A stretch of 64,000 nt of DNA from Corallibacter vietnamensis (GTDB taxonomy: Bacteria > Bacteroidota > Bacteroidia > Flavobacteriales > Flavobacteriaceae), in contig NZ_BAABBI010000003.1 in assembly GCF_039537875.1 (NCBI RefSeq), positions 170,314 to 234,313 of the forward strand, given 5' to 3'. Position numbers and translations under genes: made by a program. Positions 46,373-55,024 of this stretch are shown here, piece after piece. Each line of letters begins with the position of its first letter. Position 1 is the stretch's first letter. The notes beneath the pieces are model-generated. The model was not told the DNA's origin, searched no databases, and was given only the letters and a program-made list of their open reading frames with translations.

Positions 46373-46449
46373 AAAAAATGATATAAATTATCGTTTCAAA
46401 AATAAGGTTTTAAATGCTCTTTTATATGATGTATTTGTTTTTTTTCTTT

Positions 46450-47877
46450 TTATTCTTCATTGAAAAATTCATCTTTAAAACCAATAAGATACAATTTTTC
46501 TTTTGCTCTTGTAACTGCTGTATATAGCCATCTTAAATAATCTTTTGTAATACCGTCTGGTAAGTATGGTTGCTCAACAAAAACAGTGTTCCATTGACCT
46601 CCTTGTGATTTATGACATGTTATTGCATATGAAAATTTCACTTGTAATGCATTGAAGTATTTGTTGTTTTTTACTTTCATAAATTTCTTGTAGTTACTAC
46701 TTTCATTAGCATAATCCTTCATGACTTCTTGATAAAGTCTATTAGAGTCTTCGTAAGGTAACGATGGTGTTTCAGCTTTTATGGTATCTAGTAATAAAAC
46801 GGTTTCAAAAGGTCTCATTTTAGGATAGTCTACCATTTTTACTTTAACTTCTGCAAAACGAAAGCCATATAACTCGATGATATTAAATATTTCAAGAATC
46901 TCAATGATATCTCCATTGGCTATAAAACCGGCTTCTGTTGTTGGTTTTATCCAGAAGTAATTGTTTTTTACAACCATTAAATAATCACCAGCTGTTAACT
47001 CATGATCATTAAATAAAATTCTACTACGAATTTGTTCGTTATAAAGGTTGGCTCGTTTATTACTTCTTACTATTATCGCTGTTTCTTCATTTCCTAAATT
47101 ACTGTAAGCATCATTAATTGCTTCCATAATTTCGTGTCCGTCTATTAGTCTTACAATATCTGTAAAGCCTTTTAGGTTAAATTGAAAAGAATCAAAGAAT
47201 TCATCAGATAAAGCTTCTCGTAGTTGTGTTGCGTTTACTAAAATGCCTGAATCCTGTTCTTGTCTTACCACTTGGTCTAGCTCCATTTTAGCTACATCTT
47301 TATTATAATTAAGTGATAATGTGCGTTCGCTTAAGGCTGGACTTAAATCTAGTTTTACAGGTGGCAATTGGGCTGTATCACCAATAAGTAATAATTTACA
47401 ACGATGGCCGGAATATACATACTGCATTAAATCATCAAGCAACGAGCCGTTTTCAAACAATTTAGATTCACCTGGTGTATCTGGTATCATAGATGCTTCA
47501 TCAACAATAAATATTGTATCTTTATGCTTATTAGGTTGCAAAACAAACTTAACGCCGCCGTTCTTCTCTTTTCTTGGAAAATAGATTTTCTTATGAATTG
47601 TAAAAGCCTCTTTACCAGAATAATTAGAGATGACTTTTGCAGCTCTTCCTGTAGGCGCCATTAATACGGCACTTTTTTTAGCTTTCCATAGATTCGTTAC
47701 AATAGTTCCTATAATTGTTGTCTTTCCTGTTCCTGCATATCCTTTTAAAACATATAAGGCTTTTGGATCTGTGCTAAAAATAAATTCAGATAATTGTAAA
47801 AGCACAATATCTTGTTTTTGTGTTGGTGAAAACGGAAAACGCTGTTTTATAAGGGTGTAAAATTCTGATGGAGTCAT
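46450..47877 (-). CDS. RecD-like ATP-dependent DNA helicase (SF1B)
   Basis: 475 residues from ATG 47877. Walker A is LKGYAGTGKTTIIG, Walker B IFIVDEASMIP, motif III LLIGDTAQLPPV, motif V YAITCHKSQGGQWNTVFVEQ and motif VI YTAVTRAKEKLYLIG. It unwinds DNA 5'-3', like RecD2 or Dda, probably in repair or replication restart. A longer frame reaches TTG 47905-47907, but that TTG is the end of the -7 promoter element, so the ATG is the better start. Not fused to RecB/RecC, and no such genes are adjacent. Confidence 0.9.
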   Translation of the reverse strand: MTPSEFYTLIKQRFPFSPTQKQDIVLLQLSEFIFSTDPKALYVLKGYAGTGKTTIIGTIVTNLWKAKKSAVLMAPTGRAAKVISNYSGKEAFTIHKKIYFPRKEKNGGVKFVLQPNKHKDTIFIVDEASMIPDTPGESKLFENGSLLDDLMQYVYSGHRCKLLLIGDTAQLPPVKLDLSPALSERTLSLNYNKDVAKMELDQVVRQEQDSGILVNATQLREALSDEFFDSFQFNLKGFTDIVRLIDGHEIMEAINDAYSNLGNEETAIIVRSNKRANLYNEQIRSRILFNDHELTAGDYLMVVKNNYFWIKPTTEAGFIANGDIIEILEIFNIIELYGFRFAEVKVKMVDYPKMRPFETVLLLDTIKAETPSLPYEDSNRLYQEVMKDYANESSNYKKFMKVKNNKYFNALQVKFSYAITCHKSQGGQWNTVFVEQPYLPDGITKDYLRWLYTAVTRAKEKLYLIGFKDEFFNEE

Positions 47878-47904
47878 TAAGGCTGTTGAAATATTATATT
47901 TTCT

Positions 47905-47912
47905 CAAATATA
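47905..47912 (-). promoter_or_regulatory. Putative -7 element (TATATTTG, minus strand) for the helicase
   Basis: On the minus strand this reads TATATTTG, an exact TAnnTTTG match, 27 bp before the ATG at 47877. Confidence 0.5.
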
Positions 47913-47958
47913 GGAATGATTTTTACTCATATAAGCTTTTACGATTAAAAAAAAATTG

Positions 47959-47966
47959 TAGATTTG
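47959..47966 (+). promoter_or_regulatory. Putative -7 element (TAGATTTG) of the unknown-DUF3822-rsmD operon
   Basis: Exact TAnnTTTG match, 33 bp before the ATG at 48000, divergent from the helicase promoter 46 bp away. Confidence 0.5.
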
Positions 47967-47999
47967 CGTATAACCATATTTAATTTTAATTAAAAAACT

Positions 48000-48737
48000 A
48001 TGTTAAATATTATTCTTGCAGTAGTTGCTGTAATAGTCGTGACAATTGGTCTAGTTTGGCTTGTTGATAAATTTGTACCTTCAAAACTTAAACCTGTTCT
48101 AATTATAGCCCTTTGGGTTTTAATAGGGTTTTTAGGGTATCAAACTTTTATGTCTGTTTACAAGCCTATTCAATTTAATAAAATTAAAGAAAAACGCTAT
48201 GCTGCTGTAATAGAACGCTTAATTGATATAAGAGATGCACAATTAGCTCATAGAGAAGTAACGGGTGTATTTGCACCAAATTTTGAAAATTTAGTAAAAT
48301 TTATTGATACAGCACAATACACAATTACACAGCGTAGAGACTCTACTGTAATTGATGAAGAGTTAACAAAACGTTACGGTGGTGTAGAAACTACTAAAGA
48401 AATTACTATAATTGACACTTTAGGACATGTATCAGTAAAAGATTCTTTATTTAAAACGTCTACACGTTACAAAACAATGATGAATATTCCCGGTTTAGAT
48501 GGTAAAAAGTTTGAAATGCAAGCAGGAAGTTTAGATCAAGACGATGTTAAAATCCCTGTTTTTGAAGCAAGCGTTAAAAAAGCTGTTCTTTTAGCTGATC
48601 AAGATCAAGATTTAGTAGCTCAAGAAAATGAAGTTATTTCTGTAGACGGTGTTAACGGAGATGCTATTAGAGTTGGATCTATGACCGAAGTAAAAACCAA
48701 TGGTAATTGGCCTAAAACTTATGGAGATAGCGAATAA
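48000..48737 (+). CDS. Conserved membrane-anchored protein of unknown function
   Basis: 245 residues. Two N-terminal hydrophobic helices (residues 2-22 and ~33-50) are followed by an extracytoplasmic or cytoplasmic domain (~55-245) with helical then beta structure (YAAVIERLIDIRDAQLAHRE). The family is not recognised. It forms a tight unit with DUF3822 and rsmD (17-bp and 1-bp overlaps), so the three are cotranscribed. Confidence 0.75.
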   Translation: MLNIILAVVAVIVVTIGLVWLVDKFVPSKLKPVLIIALWVLIGFLGYQTFMSVYKPIQFNKIKEKRYAAVIERLIDIRDAQLAHREVTGVFAPNFENLVKFIDTAQYTITQRRDSTVIDEELTKRYGGVETTKEITIIDTLGHVSVKDSLFKTSTRYKTMMNIPGLDGKKFEMQAGSLDQDDVKIPVFEASVKKAVLLADQDQDLVAQENEVISVDGVNGDAIRVGSMTEVKTNGNWPKTYGDSE

Positions 48738-49539
48738 GCCAAAACATACATTAACTAACCTAGATTTGTCCATTCAAATAAGTTTGAATGGACTTTCTTT
48801 TTGTGTATTACACAAACCTACCAATACAATTACCTTTTTAAAGCATATTGACACAGACAAAAAAGTAACTCCTTTCAAAATATTAGATTTACTTAAACAC
48901 GCTTTTGTCTCTGAAACCATGCTACAAAACACATTTAATAATGTCACTGTTGTACACGTTAACGAGCTATCTACTTTTGTACCTAAAGAGTTATTTAATG
49001 AAGAACTGCTAGCTGACTACTTAAAATTTAATGCTAAAATATTAAAGTCTGATTATATAACTTTTGATACACTATCAAACAACAACAGTGTAAATGTTTA
49101 TGTACCCTTTGTAAATATAAACAACTACTTGTACGAGCGTTTTGGTGAATTTTCATATAAACACGTTTCAACAGTTTTAGTAGAAAAACTCCTTGAAGCA
49201 CCTACAGAAAAACAACCTAAATTATATATACACGTAAGTAAATTTCACTACGAAATTGTAATCATTGAAAATGGGCAACTTATACTTTACAATACCTTTG
49301 AATATAACACACAAGAAGATTTTATATATTATATCCTTTTTATAATAGAACAATTAAACCTAAATCCGGAATCAGTTGAAACTATATTATTAGGAAATAT
49401 TGTAAAAGATGACAACTATTACAATATCCTATATAAGTATATCAGACATGTAAGCTTTGGTAGCAAACAACACTTGTATAGCTTTAAAACGCAGCCAGAT
49501 TTAGATTATTCAGACTTTACTTTAATACACAGTTTATAA
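48721..49539 (+). CDS. DUF3822 family protein (actin-like fold suspected)
   Basis: 272 residues from ATG 48721, overlapping the previous gene by 17 bp; a longer start at 48700 would overlap by 38 bp and adds only MVIGLKL. The pattern LTNLDLSIQISLNGLSFCVL, YIHVSKFHYEIVIIENGQLI and the pseudo-repeat of two domains recall FtsA/PilM-type ASKHA proteins, but no nucleotide motif is intact. No function known. Confidence 0.8.
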   Translation: MEIANKPKHTLTNLDLSIQISLNGLSFCVLHKPTNTITFLKHIDTDKKVTPFKILDLLKHAFVSETMLQNTFNNVTVVHVNELSTFVPKELFNEELLADYLKFNAKILKSDYITFDTLSNNNSVNVYVPFVNINNYLYERFGEFSYKHVSTVLVEKLLEAPTEKQPKLYIHVSKFHYEIVIIENGQLILYNTFEYNTQEDFIYYILFIIEQLNLNPESVETILLGNIVKDDNYYNILYKYIRHVSFGSKQHLYSFKTQPDLDYSDFTLIHSL

Positions 49540-50102
49540 TGCGCATTATTTCAGGAGAATACAAAGGCAGAAAAATTACAGCACCAAAAAAACTTCCTGT
49601 AAGGCCAACGACAGATATGGCCAAAGAAGCCTTATTCAACATTATAAACAATCAGTATTATTTTGATAGCATAACGGTATTAGATCTTTTTTCTGGAACC
49701 GGAAACATAAGTTACGAGTTTGCCTCAAGAGGCACACAGCAAATTACATGTGTAGACCAAGATTATGGCTGTATAAAGTTCATAAACGAAACCGCTAAAA
49801 GCTTTAACATGCCATTACAAACAATAAAGAGTGATGTTTTTAAATTTTTAGAAAAAACAACACAAAAAGCAACCATTATCTTTGCTGATCCGCCTTATGA
49901 TTTTTCATTAGAGCTGTTTGCTAAAATACCAGAACTAGTTTTTAATAATGATTTGCTGGAAGCCCAAGGTACTTTAATTGTAGAACATTCAAAACACACA
50001 GACTTATCATCATTAAAGAACTATAGCTACTCAAAAAGTTATGGCGGTAACATGTTTAGTTTCTTTGAAATAGAAGAAAACACAACATTAGAAGAAGAAT
50101 AA
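49539..50102 (+). CDS. rsmD: 16S rRNA (guanine-966-N2)-methyltransferase
   Basis: 187 residues. RIISGEYKGRKITAPK opens the protein, VLDLFSGTGNISYEFASRG is the SAM loop, and FADPPYDF is the catalytic D/N-P-P-Y motif. It methylates G966 in the small subunit. Its ATG overlaps the upstream TAA by 1 bp (TAATG), so translation is coupled. It converges with the RNase P RNA gene. Confidence 0.95.
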   Translation: MRIISGEYKGRKITAPKKLPVRPTTDMAKEALFNIINNQYYFDSITVLDLFSGTGNISYEFASRGTQQITCVDQDYGCIKFINETAKSFNMPLQTIKSDVFKFLEKTTQKATIIFADPPYDFSLELFAKIPELVFNNDLLEAQGTLIVEHSKHTDLSSLKNYSYSKSYGGNMFSFFEIEENTTLEEE

Positions 50103-50104
50103 AA

Positions 50105-50420
50105 AAAGCAGATCTATAAGCCGAATTCTGTCCGAGAGTGTTTACCATTCTCGGCCTTATCATTTATCTGAATGTACTGTTGCCAGCACACTTTAGCTGC
50201 CTACCCTCCAACAATCGCACGTGCAGCACTCAAACGTTGGTATACATGACATTGCACCATATAGAGTTTACCTGATTTCACTACAGCATTACCTGTACAT
50301 ACTTTCTGTTGCACTTTTCCTAGCCTCACGACTGGTGGCTGTTAACCACTATATTTGCACTATGGTGTTCGGACTTTCCTCCATTCGCTAAAAAGCGAAC
50401 AGCGATAAGGCGATCTGCTT
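50105..50420 (-). ncRNA. rnpB: RNase P RNA, class A
   Basis: Read on the minus strand it contains the near-universal CR-I/P4 block GGAGGAAAGTCCGAACACC, the L15 GGTAA that pairs with tRNA ends, and the 3' block GGACAGAATTCGGCTTA. P1 forms from AGCAGATC at the 5' end and GATCTGCT at the 3' end. About 316 nt, with ends approximate to several bases. It matures tRNA 5' ends. It lies between rsmD and dnaX; its start is placed about 6 nt past a TACTTTTG -7 element. Confidence 0.95.
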
Positions 50421-50425
50421 GTCGG

Positions 50426-50433
50426 CAAAAGTA
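50426..50433 (-). promoter_or_regulatory. Putative -7 element (TACTTTTG, minus strand) of rnpB
   Basis: Exact TAnnTTTG match on the minus strand just before the predicted 5' end of the RNA. Confidence 0.6.
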
Positions 50434-50497
50434 CGTAAATTGTTAATAAATACTATTAAATTATGACGTTTGAATTCTAATTTATGATTGGAATTTT

Positions 50498-50505
50498 TAA
50501 CTTTG
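50498..50505 (+). promoter_or_regulatory. Putative -7 element (TAACTTTG) of dnaX
   Basis: Exact TAnnTTTG match, 18 bp before the dnaX ATG. Confidence 0.5.
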
Positions 50506-50523
50506 TTACATTAACAATTTTCA

Positions 50524-52239
50524 ATGGAACATTTCGTAGTATCTGCAAGAAAATACAGACCTCAAACATTTAAAGATGTTGTGGGACAACAAGCTATTAC
50601 TAATACGCTACTAAATGCTATTGAAAACAATCATCTAGCTCAAGCTTTACTTTTTTGCGGACCTCGTGGTGTTGGAAAAACTACATGTGCCCGTATTTTA
50701 GCAAAAATGATAAACAGCGATGGTAATGAAAACGAAAATGAAGATTTTGCTTTTAACATTTTTGAGCTTGATGCCGCTTCAAACAATTCAGTTGATGATA
50801 TTAGAAATTTAACTGATCAAGTTAGAATTCCGCCACAAGTAGGTAAATACAAAGTATATATCATTGATGAGGTTCATATGCTCTCTCAAGCAGCTTTTAA
50901 TGCATTCTTAAAAACCCTTGAAGAGCCACCAAAACACTGTATTTTTATTTTAGCAACAACTGAAAAGCATAAAATAATTCCTACTATTTTATCTCGTTGT
51001 CAGATATTTGATTTTAAGCGTATCACTATAAAAGACGCTAAAGAATACCTAAAATATATTGCTGAAGAACAAGGTATCACTGCCGAAGATGATGCACTCC
51101 ATATTATAGCTCAAAAAGCTGATGGTGCCATGCGTGATGCACTTTCTATATTTGATCGTGTAGTAAGTTTTTCTGGGAAAAATCTAACCAGACAAGCCGT
51201 AACCGAAAACTTAAATGTTTTAGATTACGAAACATATTTTACAAGCACTGATTTTATTCTAGAAAACAAAATCCCTGAATTATTAATTCAGTTTAATGAA
51301 ATACTTGCAAACGGTTTTGACGGACATCATTATATAGCTGGTTTAGCCTCTCACTTTAGAGACTTATTAGTTTGCCAAAATCAAGAAACCATTCAACTTC
51401 TTGACGTTGGTGATGACACTAAAGAAAAATATCTTTTACAGTCAAAAAAGGCTTCACAAGCATTTTTACTTCAAGGAATAGAGCTCGCAAATGATTGTGA
51501 CTTAAAGTATAAAACCAGCAAAAATCAACGACTTCTCGTTGAATTATGCCTTATGCAACTTGCCTCTATCACTTTTGATGGAGAAAAAAAAAATAGCAAA
51601 AACTACATAATTCCGGCTAGTTACTTTAAAAAGAAAGGTATTACACCTATTCCTGTAACAGTACCAAAAAACAGAAAAAACACTAATTCAGCTGCTACAA
51701 ATACATCTCAAACACAAAAAAAGCAAGATGTAGCAAAACCTGAAGATAAACCTAAAACAAGTTTAACTTCTGCATTAAAAAATCGTACTTCGGGATTATC
51801 ATTAAAAAGTATAAAGGCAAAAAAGGCGCATCAAATAAAACAAATGGATGTTGTTATAGATGAAGAAGATTTGCCTACAGATGATTTTTCTGAAGAGCAG
51901 CTTATAAAAGCTTGGTCTACCTTTGTAAAATCAATAGAAAAAAGAGGGCAATACAACCTTGCTTCTATTCTATCTATTGACACCCCAAAAGTACAAGGCA
52001 CAACAATTCATTTAGAATTTCCTAATGCTACCAACAAAGTTGAAGTAGAACGACAGCAACATGATTTACTTATGTTTATAAGAAAAGAATTGAATAATTA
52101 TGATATTCACTTAAGCATTACAGTAAATGAAACATTAGAAAAGAAATACGCCTATACAACTATGGAAAAATTTGAAAAACTAAAAGAAAAAAATCCATTG
52201 ATTGATACCTTACGTAAAACTTTTGATTTAGATTTATAA
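50524..52239 (+). CDS. dnaX: DNA polymerase III gamma/tau subunit
   Basis: 571 residues. Clamp-loader ATPase: Walker A CGPRGVGKTTCARIL (residues ~45-59), Walker B YIIDEVHMLS, sensor 1 LATTEKHKI, arginine finger in SRCQIFDFKR. The four-cysteine zinc module found between Walker A and B in E. coli is absent; a short Asn/Glu-rich loop replaces it. Domain III runs to about 350; a low-complexity linker and a polymerase-binding C-terminal domain (~455-571) follow. An A10 run (51584-51593) and a slippery A AAA AAG (51717-51723) lie in the linker, so a shorter gamma form is likely. Confidence 0.97.
   Translation: MEHFVVSARKYRPQTFKDVVGQQAITNTLLNAIENNHLAQALLFCGPRGVGKTTCARILAKMINSDGNENENEDFAFNIFELDAASNNSVDDIRNLTDQVRIPPQVGKYKVYIIDEVHMLSQAAFNAFLKTLEEPPKHCIFILATTEKHKIIPTILSRCQIFDFKRITIKDAKEYLKYIAEEQGITAEDDALHIIAQKADGAMRDALSIFDRVVSFSGKNLTRQAVTENLNVLDYETYFTSTDFILENKIPELLIQFNEILANGFDGHHYIAGLASHFRDLLVCQNQETIQLLDVGDDTKEKYLLQSKKASQAFLLQGIELANDCDLKYKTSKNQRLLVELCLMQLASITFDGEKKNSKNYIIPASYFKKKGITPIPVTVPKNRKNTNSAATNTSQTQKKQDVAKPEDKPKTSLTSALKNRTSGLSLKSIKAKKAHQIKQMDVVIDEEDLPTDDFSEEQLIKAWSTFVKSIEKRGQYNLASILSIDTPKVQGTTIHLEFPNATNKVEVERQQHDLLMFIRKELNNYDIHLSITVNETLEKKYAYTTMEKFEKLKEKNPLIDTLRKTFDLDL
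51584..51743 (+). promoter_or_regulatory. Predicted slippage/frameshift sites giving a short (gamma) DnaX product
   Basis: The A10 run at 51584-51593 follows GGAG: adding one A puts TAG right after the lysines, and losing one gives TAA after six further codons. The heptamer at 51717-51723 is read as NNA AAA AAG, the same phase as in E. coli dnaX; a -1 slip reads GCA AGA TGT AGC AAA ACC and then TGA at 51741-51743, giving about 406 residues. No GGAGG-like stimulator is seen upstream and only a weak stem downstream. Confidence 0.45.
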
Positions 52240-52814
52240 TGATGAAATCACTCTTATCAATATCATTTTTAATGCTTATGGTTCTTTTTGCAAGCTGCGA
52301 TGGTAGAGACCGTATGCGTAAAACATCAAAGGAAGTACTACAAGAAAGTAAGTTACTTGATTCTTTTTCTGAAAACACAACCTATTTTCCAGAATCATAC
52401 TCTGAAACTGTTACCGATACCATTTTAAGCAACGGAACCAAAGTAAGCATAAAAGCATACTCTGATATGCAAAACAGTGTTTTAAACACATTCAAATCTG
52501 ACACTATAAATTTTAAGCATTATTACAGAGATTTTATAGCAGATGTTTCTATTACAACTAACAGCAAGAAAACCTTAAATTATACTATAGATAAATCGTT
52601 TTTAAAAAAACACGATACGTTATCTAAAGTTGACAATACTTTTTATAAAAACGCTATCATAACATCTATCTCACTTGCACAATACGATTCTTTATCTACT
52701 AATAAAACCACATTGATTATTAGTTTATGCAAGCCAGAGACTGATAATTGCTCAACATACAAAATGCTTGTTGATCAAAATGGCGAACTAGAATTAAAAC
52801 CTCAAGATTTATAA
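52239..52814 (+). CDS. Lipoprotein of unknown function
   Basis: 191 residues. A lipoprotein signal (SISFLMLMVLFASC, Cys near residue 20) and a Ser/Thr/Asn-rich mature part with no recognised domain. It overlaps the dnaX stop by 1 bp (TAATG), so it is translationally coupled to it; ATG 52242 is an alternative start. Confidence 0.7.
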   Translation: MMKSLLSISFLMLMVLFASCDGRDRMRKTSKEVLQESKLLDSFSENTTYFPESYSETVTDTILSNGTKVSIKAYSDMQNSVLNTFKSDTINFKHYYRDFIADVSITTNSKKTLNYTIDKSFLKKHDTLSKVDNTFYKNAIITSISLAQYDSLSTNKTTLIISLCKPETDNCSTYKMLVDQNGELELKPQDL

Positions 52815-52830
52815 GTAATTTTTTCAAACC

Positions 52831-53412
52831 ATGCTAGGACTAAAACTACCAACAGATCCACGTTGGGTAAATATTGTAGAGAAAAATATAGAAGATATTT
52901 TAACTGATCATGCTTATTGTGAGCAAAAAGCCGCAAGTACAGCCATATCACTTATGGTTAGCTTCCCAGAATATACTGATTTAGTTAAAGAAATGATTGC
53001 GCTTGTTAAAGAAGAAATCAGTCATTTTAAAATGGTACATGATAAAATTTTAGAACGTGGTTGGGTTTTAGGACGAGATAGAAAAGATGATTATGTAAAC
53101 GCCTTATTAAAATTCTTTCCAAAAGGCGGTAGTAGAACAACACAGATGGTACACAGGTTGCTTTATGCTGCATTAATTGAGGCTAGAAGTTGTGAACGTT
53201 TTAGATTATTATCAGAAAAATTACAAGACAAAGAACTTGCTGAATTTTACCGAAAACTTATGGTAAGTGAAGCCAATCATTATACAATGTTTTTAGGTTT
53301 TGCGAGACAATATGGTGACCGAAAAGAGGTTGATGAAAAATGGCAACAATTACTTGATTTTGAAGCAGAAATAATGAAAGATTTAAGTAAGAAAGAGACA
53401 ATTCATGGCTAG
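52831..53412 (+). CDS. miaE: tRNA-(ms2io6A)-hydroxylase
   Basis: 193 residues, a ferritin-like diiron protein. Helical ligand motifs: EQKAASTAISLM, EEISHFKMVHDKILERGW, EARSCERFRLL and SEANHYTMFLGF supply the Glu/His ligands. It hydroxylates the isopentenyl group of ms2i6A37 in tRNAs reading UNN codons, which needs MiaA and MiaB (not in window). The gene begins 16 bp after the lipoprotein gene. Confidence 0.92.
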   Translation: MLGLKLPTDPRWVNIVEKNIEDILTDHAYCEQKAASTAISLMVSFPEYTDLVKEMIALVKEEISHFKMVHDKILERGWVLGRDRKDDYVNALLKFFPKGGSRTTQMVHRLLYAALIEARSCERFRLLSEKLQDKELAEFYRKLMVSEANHYTMFLGFARQYGDRKEVDEKWQQLLDFEAEIMKDLSKKETIHG

Positions 53413-53426
53413 TAAATTGAACTAAA

Positions 53427-53467
53427 TAAAAAAACTCCGATACTTAAAAAGCATCGGAGTTTTTTTA
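53427..53467. terminator. Bidirectional intrinsic terminator
   Basis: ACTCCGAT (53434-53441) pairs with ATCGGAGT (53453-53460), flanked by A7 and T7. It lies between miaE and the convergent barrel gene. Confidence 0.85.
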
Positions 53468-53490
53468 TAGAGTAATTTATAATCTTGGAG

Positions 53491-54015
53491 TTAGATTTTT
53501 ATACCTATACCAAATTGAATGTTTGTATTTGTAGCTTCTCCCATTGGGTTGTTATCATCTAAAATATTACTTAAACCGTAAGAATATCTAGCATCGATAA
53601 AAATTTCATCAGTAATCATAAACTCTAAACCTCCAATTCCTGAAAAGCCAAAGTTTTTATAACCATCATTGAACTCATGAATTTTTACTCCAACCATTGG
53701 TCCTGCTCCAATAGATAATCTATTACCTATTTTAAATTTTACTAATATTGGTGCTTGAATATAATCAACACGTAAATCTCTATCTTTTGCTCCTTCAGCA
53801 GAATATTGAATTTCTGGTGCTAAAGCTATTGATGATGATAAATCGTACTCGGCAAAGAACCCAATTGCGAAACCGTTTCTATGCTTGTTTTCAAAAGTTG
53901 CATCCGGATCAAAATCTAAATTTGAAACGTTTAATCCCGCTCTAACTCCGTAACTTTGTGAAAACGAATAGCTTGTTGTTATTACAAGTGCTAAAAAAAG
54001 TAATATTTTTTTCAT
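53491..54015 (-). CDS. Outer-membrane beta-barrel (porin-like) protein
   Basis: 174 residues with a signal peptide (ILLFLALVITTSYSFSQ). The mature chain shows amphipathic beta strands with Gly/aromatic girdles (SYGVRAGLNVSNLDF, FAIGFFAEYDLSSSIALAPE, FIDARYSYGLSNI) and ends in FGIGIKI, fitting the small OMP_b-brl/PorT-like eight-stranded barrels common in flavobacteria. Function unknown. Confidence 0.83.
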   Translation of the reverse strand: MKKILLFLALVITTSYSFSQSYGVRAGLNVSNLDFDPDATFENKHRNGFAIGFFAEYDLSSSIALAPEIQYSAEGAKDRDLRVDYIQAPILVKFKIGNRLSIGAGPMVGVKIHEFNDGYKNFGFSGIGGLEFMITDEIFIDARYSYGLSNILDDNNPMGEATNTNIQFGIGIKI

Positions 54016-54113
54016 AATTATAGTTTAATGTAGATTTAATTATTTGGTTATAATTAGCTAATATAAATTAATTTAATAAATATATTATAATAAAAGGACA
54101 AACTGCGTATTTT

Positions 54114-55019
54114 TTACTGTGTATTACTTGACACTGTATCATAATAAATACTCTTAATAATACCGTCTGCCAATCCTATTTTGGGAACAAATATATCTTT
54201 AGCTCCACTCCATTTCATTGCAGAAAGGTAAATTCTAGTTGCTGGTATTATTACATCAGCTCTATCTTGATTTAAGTCTAGCTCTGTAATGCGCTCTTCA
54301 TAAGAGTAAGATTGAAGCATATTATAATAGGACGTTAAATAAAAGTAGGTTAATGGTTTTCCCAACGATTTACCTGAAATTTTAAATATTTTATTGATAT
54401 TTCCCCCAGATCCTAAAACATCTATTTTTTCATATTGTTTGGTGTTTTCTTTTATCCAAACTTCTAATTCATCCCAAGTTTCCTTTTTTACAATATCGTT
54501 AAGCAATCTTACAGTACCTATTTTAAAAGATCTTGAAGTAATTGTGTTTCCGTTATGAATTACTGTAAACTCAGTACTTCCGCCTCCTACATCAACATAA
54601 AGATATGTTTTGTTTTTGTCTATATAGGTATTTAAATCTGTTGCTGCTATTATTGCTGCTTCTTCTTCGCCTCCTATGATATCTATTTTAATATCTGTTT
54701 CGTTTAAAACTAGCTCTGATAATTTATTTCCGTTACTAGCTTCTCGCATTGCTGATGTTGCACATGCTTTATATTTTTCAACATTATGAGACTTCATAAG
54801 CAGTTTAAAAGCCTGCATGGTATCTAGCATACGCTGTTGATTGTGTTTTGATATTTTTTGTTTTAAAAACACATCAGCTCCAAGACGAATAGGCACTCTT
54901 ACTAATGAACTTTTTTTAAATCTTACGGGTTTTCCTTTTTCTTCAATGATGTTTGCTATGAGCAATCTTACGGCATTAGATCCTATATCAATAGCTGCAT
55001 ATTTCTTTATTGAAAGCAT
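54114..55019 (-). CDS. Ppx/GppA-family exopolyphosphatase
   Basis: 301 residues. The ASKHA phosphate loops are AIDIGSNAVRLLIANI (residues ~9-24) and VDVGGGSTEFTV (~140), with ATSAMREASNG between them. The C-terminal HD-like domain of E. coli Ppx/GppA is absent, so it is the short form. It starts 5 bp after ppk1 and closes the polyphosphate operon. Whether it prefers polyphosphate or pppGpp cannot be told, though the operon favours polyphosphate. Confidence 0.9.
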   Translation of the reverse strand: MLSIKKYAAIDIGSNAVRLLIANIIEEKGKPVRFKKSSLVRVPIRLGADVFLKQKISKHNQQRMLDTMQAFKLLMKSHNVEKYKACATSAMREASNGNKLSELVLNETDIKIDIIGGEEEAAIIAATDLNTYIDKNKTYLYVDVGGGSTEFTVIHNGNTITSRSFKIGTVRLLNDIVKKETWDELEVWIKENTKQYEKIDVLGSGGNINKIFKISGKSLGKPLTYFYLTSYYNMLQSYSYEERITELDLNQDRADVIIPATRIYLSAMKWSGAKDIFVPKIGLADGIIKSIYYDTVSSNTQ

Positions 55020-55024
55020 ATAAA

